Shown here in pieces: positions 6,457 through 11,098 of a stretch of 11,098 bases of DNA (positions within the stretch are counted from its first letter, which is position 1; each line of letters starts with the position of its first letter). The notes under the pieces were generated by a model. That model was not told where the DNA came from. It saw nothing but the letters and a program-made list of their open reading frames with translations, and ran no database searches. The DNA comes from Gracilibacteraceae bacterium (GTDB lineage: Bacteria; Bacillota; Desulfitobacteriia; Desulfitobacteriales; Syntrophobotulaceae): contig JAIRRL010000135.1 in NCBI GenBank assembly GCA_031255985.1, forward strand, positions 1 through 11,098. Reading direction: 5' to 3'. The position numbers and the translations under genes are program-made.

Positions 6457-9400
6457 ATGATTATTAACAGTCTGCAAAAAAACATCCGGCTGCTCAGACC
6501 GGGCAAGGCGGCGCGCGGGAAAATCCTTGCCGTTATCCTGATGATAACGCTTTCCCTGTCCCTGCTGCCGCTGCTCTCATTCCCGGCCAGCGCGGATGAT
6601 ATTCCGGCCGGGAACGCTGAGAACGGGTATGTCACTGATCTGAATCTGTATATTCACGCCAGCACTACGGCAACCATACCCGGTTTTGTTTTCGACCCGC
6701 AAACCACCGATTATGATATTTGCCTGGCGGACACAAACGGAGGCTTTAAGCTTGAGTTTCAGACACTGACTCCACTCCCCCCGAATCTTTATCACAGGCT
6801 TCTCTGTGACGGATCCGCGACAGGGGGAATAAGCGGTGAAAAATTAATAACCGCAGATACCACAACCTTATCAACTATGGCGGTTGCAATAGGAAACAAA
6901 TTCCCGATCGGCGAGACGCATACGCTGACGCTGGAAGTGGGACAGAAATATGACGGCGTTTATGTCAACTCGGATGTATATAATTTTAACATAACCAGAA
7001 AACCCGGCTTAAAATCCGGGTTTAAGGTTACGGACAGCGCGAGCAAATCCCTGACTTTAGCCCCGGCGTTCAGCGCCAATACTTCACATTATAATTACTC
7101 GTATTCTACAGTAACTACCGACGGCACAATCAAACTGACCGCCGCCGGCAACTCGGCCGCCGTCAAATTCTTTCTCGGCGATGACCAACTCGCCTCTTTT
7201 CCGTCCGGCTACGAGATAACGCTGGCCGACCATACCGCGGCGGATTCGGATATCGCGGTTATTCCCTTTGCCCTCGTGTACGATGAAGCGGACAAGCTGC
7301 CTTCGCGCAGCGACTATACGCTCTATGTCAGCAAAACGGACTACACGCCGAAAATTACGTCCCAGCCGCAGGCCGTCACCTGTGACAAGGACGAAAGTCC
7401 GACTTTATCAATCGCGGCGCAGCCACCGGCAGAAGGGACGCAGAGTTACCAGTGGCGTTACCATCAAGGGGCGCGAACGGTTGAGATCGCCGGAGCGACC
7501 GGCGCCGCTTTCTCGCCGCCGACCGATTACGCCGGGGATTATGTATATGACTGCGTCGTCAGCAATACTACCGTTGACGGAGTCATATTTCAGACGGTTT
7601 CCGCTCCGGCGGCGGTACACGTCAATCTTACCTATGTTTCCCCTCCGTATATCGTGGTGCAACCGGGCAGCGGCAATTACAAAACCGAATACATGCCCTA
7701 TGAGGCGTTTAATCCCCTGGCGGTTGGTTGCGGCAGTTTCGACGGCAAAACCGACAAGTCTAAGCCCCCCTACGACATTGATATAAATGTGATTTGGTAC
7801 TATAATACAGTGAATTCCGTTGACGGCGCGGTGGAAATCGGGCCGAGCATAACAAACACAACATATGAAGGCAATGCTACGACTTTAATCTTAGACGGAA
7901 AATCCTACCCATATAAATTGTATTTAGGTAAGGTTAACACCGGCTATGGCCCGGGCCGGCACTATGTTTTCTGCGTGGTAACGGCGACGGCGGTGGCAAA
8001 TCCTGAATTGAGCGCCACCGTCACGAGTGATATCCTTGAGCTCACCTATACCGACTATACGGACGGTGTGAATTTCGATGGCGACGGCTCACCCGAAAAT
8101 CCCTTTCAGCTTAAAACCTACAGCGATCTTGTATCGCTCCGGGAGTTGGTCAACGACGCCGGCTACACTTTCGCCGGCATTACCTTCGCCCTGACGAACG
8201 ATATTGAACTGCAGGCCGGCTGGGAACCGATCGGCTGGACCGTCGACCCTGACAAATTGCTTGTCCCTACAAACGCGTTCCATGGGACTCTGGACGGGCG
8301 GGGTCACACGCTGACAGTCGCCTACGAGGGGCTGCCGCTGTTTAATTACGTCAGCGACGCCGTGGTCAAAAACCTTAATATCTATGGCGAAAAGATCGCG
8401 GGCAACGGTCTGGTGGAGAAACGCTGGGTTGATTACGGTTCTGACTATGACTACGATACCGGCACTCCCGATATGATAACGCTGGATAACGTCCGCCTGA
8501 AATCCGGCTCCAGCACCCTCAGGTCGGGACTGCTGGAGGGCAGCGGTTCCGGTGGAAATACTATCTACATCACCAACTGCGTCGTCGAAGAGGGCGTCGT
8601 CATCGGTTATGACAAAAACCAAAGCGGAATAGGTTCTTTTGTCGGTCCCGGTCTTAACGGCAGTATCGATAACAGCGTCAGTTACGCCACGGTTTATGGC
8701 GTAAACGTCGTCGGAGGGCTGGCGGGCGAAAAGGGGCAGTCCATGGGACTGTGCGTAATCCGCAACAGCGCTTTCCTGGGCAGGATCGAAGCCAGCGGGA
8801 GCGTTGTCGGCGGCATTATCGGCAGAGGTTATGTCTCAGACTCAGCGCCGAACAGCCCGCCGGCTTCCATCCTCAATTGCTATGTGGCGGCCGATATCAT
8901 TGCCCAGGGCACGATCGGCGGCATTTTCGGCAGTGAGGGCGGTATTAAGACAGCGGTCAACCACTCCGACATTATCGACAATCATTTCTACGGAACAATT
9001 ACGTCCGAAAGCGAGAGAGTCGGCGGTATTATCGGTTTTTACCGCAGCAAGAATGAGTTGCAGACGGTCGACAACAACTATTTCCATGTGATCGGAAACG
9101 ATGAAATAAAGGGTATCGGTGAGATTGAGACCCTGAAACATGACGGTTTCGACGCCGATGCGGCCTGCGCCGCCAAGACCGCCGAGGAATTCGCCGACGG
9201 CACGGTGCTGGCTCTGCTCAACAGCGGCGCTTACGGCAACTGGACTCAGGGCGATAAATATCCCGTCCTGCTGGAAGGCGCCGTGCTGACCAGACTGGAA
9301 GTTTCCGGCGATTACAAGAACGAGTATCTTCTCGGGGAAGAACTCGACCTGACCGGGATTGAATACACCGGCGTCTGGAGCAACGGCGCGAAGCTGACGG

Positions 9401-11098
9401 TCGATCCGGCCGAGGTGACGACGACGGGTTATGACAAAAACACGCGCGGTCTCCAGACTTTGACCTTGACCTACGGCCCGGTGTCCGCTCAGATTCCGGT
9501 GACGGTGCTGCTGCCGGAGGGCGTGATCGAGGTCTCCTTCGCCCTCCTGGGCGACACGCCCCACGACGGCGCGAGCGCTCAGCACTCTCTGGCGACGGGC
9601 GGGCTGGAAACCTGGATCGCCGCCCGAAACTACACGGTCAGCAACAACGCCACGGTGCTTGACGTGCTGGAAGCGGCGCTGAGCGCGGAGGGAATCGCCT
9701 GGGAAGTTCCGGGCGGGAACTATATTACCGAAATCACCCGTAACGGGGTCACAATCGGGCAGTTTACGAACGGACTCCGCTCCGGCTGGATGTACACCCT
9801 GAACGGCGTTCACAGTCTCCTGGGCGTGGCCGAGCAATTTCTGGCGGACGGCGACGCCATTATTGTCCATTACACCGACGATATGACGCTGGAGGACGCT
9901 TTCGCCCCGCCTTTGCTCAAGGATTTGACGCTCGCGGCCCCCGGCCTGGCGGGATTCAGCTTTGCGGCGGATGTTTTGGCTTATCCCGCCGTGTCCGTGC
10001 CGGCCGGTACGGAAGCGGTAACGCTGACCGCCGCCGTCCGGGAAGGTCTGACCCTGAAGGTGAACGGCGCGGCGGTTCAGCCGGGCGAACCGGTTCAGAT
10101 CGCGCTGGACGCGACTGAACCGACTGCGGTGAAGCTAACAGTCGAGAACTCAATCAATGAATCAAGCATTTACACCATAACAATCACGCCGGCGGAAGCC
10201 GGGACGGTAGTCGCCGACGCGGAGATAATCCGGACGGACAGCGGCGCTGCCGCCGCCGTAACCGTTGATACGGACAGCTTGCAGGCGGCGGTGACGAAAG
10301 CTCTGGAAACCGGAGCGGCAACCGGCGTGACCGCCGTGGAAATCCAGGTGGCAATACCCGGCGATGATAACGCGGACGAAGTGGCGGCGCTCTATGTCGC
10401 CCTGCCGGCCGCGGCTGCGGATATTCTCTCCGGCCGGGACGGCGACGGGGTGGACAATGTGCGGATAATGTCCGCTCTGGGCGAAATCAGCCTGGCGAAA
10501 GAGACCTTGGCTGCCGCCGCCGAAACCGCCGCTCGCGAGGGCGACGGGGATCTGAACTTCACCTTCGGCCGGACGGCGGCGAGCGCGACAGACGGGCTGC
10601 AAATGCCGGCGGGGACGGAGACGGAGACGGAGATCGAGATTGGCGACGTATTTGAAGTCGAACTCTATTATGTGGGGAATGACGCCGCCCCCGTGCAGAT
10701 AACAAACGAATTCGGCGGCCGGGCGCTGACCATTTCCTTGCCCTATGAGCTGCCAAGCGGAATAAACCCGGCCTGGGTCGCGGCCTGGCACGTGAGCGCC
10801 GGCTCGGCGACAAAGATTCCCGGCGCATATTATGACGCGAACAGACAGCTAGTAACCTTTAACATTGAACATCTCTCCTATTTCGCCGTCGGCTATGAGC
10901 AGCCGCCGGCGGAGACGCCGGTTGATCCCGATCCCCCGGTTAACCCTGATCCTCCGGTTGATCCCGACCCCCCGTTTATCCCCGATCCTCCGGTTAACCC
11001 GCCCCGGCGGCCTGCGGCCAATGGCGGCAGCGGCAAGACTATCCTCTCTGAGCCGGGGAGCAATCTTCCGGCCGGAGACGCGCCGGTCACAGTCAGTA
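6457..11098 (+). CDS. Giant secreted multidomain surface protein with GLUG repeats and a DUF4430 domain, 3' end cut by window edge
   Basis: Open for 1547 codons from ATG 6457 to the window end without a stop. The signal peptide has a long basic n-region, a hydrophobic core (about 23-43) and an ASA-DD cleavage site after residue 46. Then come two cadherin-like beta-sandwich segments (about 55-290; FDPQTTDYDI is typical), an Ig-like domain (about 300-390; YQWRY and YAGDYVYDCVVSN), and a GLUG-type region (about 540-870). The latter has an ENPFQLKTYSDL entry, FHGTLDGRGHTL, and VGGLAGE/VGGIIG-like motifs near 752, 784, 820 and 855. A bacterial Ig-like domain follows (about 945-1022), then a canonical DUF4430 domain (about 1025-1143; TVLDVLEAAL, SGWMYTLNG, DGDAIIVHYTDD). 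A third cadherin-like segment (about 1153-1248), an Ala-rich region and a Pro-Asp linker (1487-1514) lead off the window. A wall anchor such as SLH or LPXTG may follow. The start is supported by AAGGG 11 bases upstream. It probably shares the B12-controlled transcript; ligand binding is inferred. Confidence 0.85.
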   Translation, partial: MIINSLQKNIRLLRPGKAARGKILAVILMITLSLSLLPLLSFPASADDIPAGNAENGYVTDLNLYIHASTTATIPGFVFDPQTTDYDICLADTNGGFKLEFQTLTPLPPNLYHRLLCDGSATGGISGEKLITADTTTLSTMAVAIGNKFPIGETHTLTLEVGQKYDGVYVNSDVYNFNITRKPGLKSGFKVTDSASKSLTLAPAFSANTSHYNYSYSTVTTDGTIKLTAAGNSAAVKFFLGDDQLASFPSGYEITLADHTAADSDIAVIPFALVYDEADKLPSRSDYTLYVSKTDYTPKITSQPQAVTCDKDESPTLSIAAQPPAEGTQSYQWRYHQGARTVEIAGATGAAFSPPTDYAGDYVYDCVVSNTTVDGVIFQTVSAPAAVHVNLTYVSPPYIVVQPGSGNYKTEYMPYEAFNPLAVGCGSFDGKTDKSKPPYDIDINVIWYYNTVNSVDGAVEIGPSITNTTYEGNATTLILDGKSYPYKLYLGKVNTGYGPGRHYVFCVVTATAVANPELSATVTSDILELTYTDYTDGVNFDGDGSPENPFQLKTYSDLVSLRELVNDAGYTFAGITFALTNDIELQAGWEPIGWTVDPDKLLVPTNAFHGTLDGRGHTLTVAYEGLPLFNYVSDAVVKNLNIYGEKIAGNGLVEKRWVDYGSDYDYDTGTPDMITLDNVRLKSGSSTLRSGLLEGSGSGGNTIYITNCVVEEGVVIGYDKNQSGIGSFVGPGLNGSIDNSVSYATVYGVNVVGGLAGEKGQSMGLCVIRNSAFLGRIEASGSVVGGIIGRGYVSDSAPNSPPASILNCYVAADIIAQGTIGGIFGSEGGIKTAVNHSDIIDNHFYGTITSESERVGGIIGFYRSKNELQTVDNNYFHVIGNDEIKGIGEIETLKHDGFDADAACAAKTAEEFADGTVLALLNSGAYGNWTQGDKYPVLLEGAVLTRLEVSGDYKNEYLLGEELDLTGIEYTGVWSNGAKLTVDPAEVTTTGYDKNTRGLQTLTLTYGPVSAQIPVTVLLPEGVIEVSFALLGDTPHDGASAQHSLATGGLETWIAARNYTVSNNATVLDVLEAALSAEGIAWEVPGGNYITEITRNGVTIGQFTNGLRSGWMYTLNGVHSLLGVAEQFLADGDAIIVHYTDDMTLEDAFAPPLLKDLTLAAPGLAGFSFAADVLAYPAVSVPAGTEAVTLTAAVREGLTLKVNGAAVQPGEPVQIALDATEPTAVKLTVENSINESSIYTITITPAEAGTVVADAEIIRTDSGAAAAVTVDTDSLQAAVTKALETGAATGVTAVEIQVAIPGDDNADEVAALYVALPAAAADILSGRDGDGVDNVRIMSALGEISLAKETLAAAAETAAREGDGDLNFTFGRTAASATDGLQMPAGTETETEIEIGDVFEVELYYVGNDAAPVQITNEFGGRALTISLPYELPSGINPAWVAAWHVSAGSATKIPGAYYDANRQLVTFNIEHLSYFAVGYEQPPAETPVDPDPPVNPDPPVDPDPPFIPDPPVNPPRRPAANGGSGKTILSEPGSNLPAGDAPVTVS
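10921..11001 (+). repeat. 18-bp tandem repeat encoding a PDPP linker
   Basis: Four full 18-bp units (starting at 10921, 10939, 10957, 10975) and a partial fifth. They encode VDPDPP, VNPDPP, VDPDPP, FIPDPP, VNPP. The units differ by a few bases, mostly silent. Such Pro-rich spacers usually separate the exposed part of a surface protein from its wall-anchoring end, and copy number may vary between strains. Confidence 0.8.

Noticed and set aside
8842..9870. Minus-strand open frame of 342 codons inside the giant gene
   Set aside because: It is antisense to recognisable GLUG and DUF4430 coding sequence and shows no family motif; GC-rich DNA often leaves such frames open.
1..11098. CRISPR array, tRNA or rRNA genes, transposase genes
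   Set aside because: No regularly spaced direct repeats, tRNA-like cloverleaf, rRNA segment or transposase motif was recognised on either strand.

Overview
The window looks like a chromosomal segment of a GC-rich, probably anaerobic member of the Bacillota (Clostridia or Negativicutes type). The reasons are the yebC-ruvC-ruvA gene order, strong sigma-A-like promoters and Shine-Dalgarno sites, cobalamin riboswitches, and a large modular secreted protein of the kind found on Gram-positive-type anaerobes. The exact lineage cannot be read from the sequence.

Left part (1-5182) is housekeeping. On the minus strand lies almost all of a UDP-GlcNAc 2-epimerase gene (wecB/mnaA), cut by the window edge at its 3' end. 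A short divergent promoter region (about 1150-1307) separates it from a tightly packed plus-strand series: argH (last step of arginine synthesis), a small HAD-family nucleotidase-like gene overlapping argH by 4 bases, yebC, ruvC and ruvA (Holliday junction processing). ruvC and ruvA also overlap by 4 bases. ruvB, the usual next gene, is not present.

Middle part (5183-5828) is a long untranslated region. It holds a candidate promoter, a clear cobalamin (B12) riboswitch with its B12 box, an intrinsic terminator, and then a second riboswitch-like element. The second has an intact 5' half but a degenerate B12 box. Together they form a tandem B12-sensing leader.

Right part (5829-11098) holds two secreted proteins. 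The first is a 168-residue protein with a signal peptide and one DUF4430 (transcobalamin C-terminal-like) domain. After a spacer with a perfect 13-bp palindrome and a dispersed-repeat-like motif comes a giant exported protein of at least 1547 residues, open to the window edge. It contains cadherin-like and Ig-like beta domains, a GLUG-repeat region, a second and more canonical DUF4430 domain, and a proline-rich linker encoded by an 18-bp tandem repeat.

The most interesting reading is that the right half is a B12-repressed extracellular corrinoid-capture locus: riboswitches control surface proteins carrying the domain related to the cobalamin-binding module of animal transcobalamin. The riboswitch and the domains are visible in the sequence; cobalamin binding by these proteins is inference.
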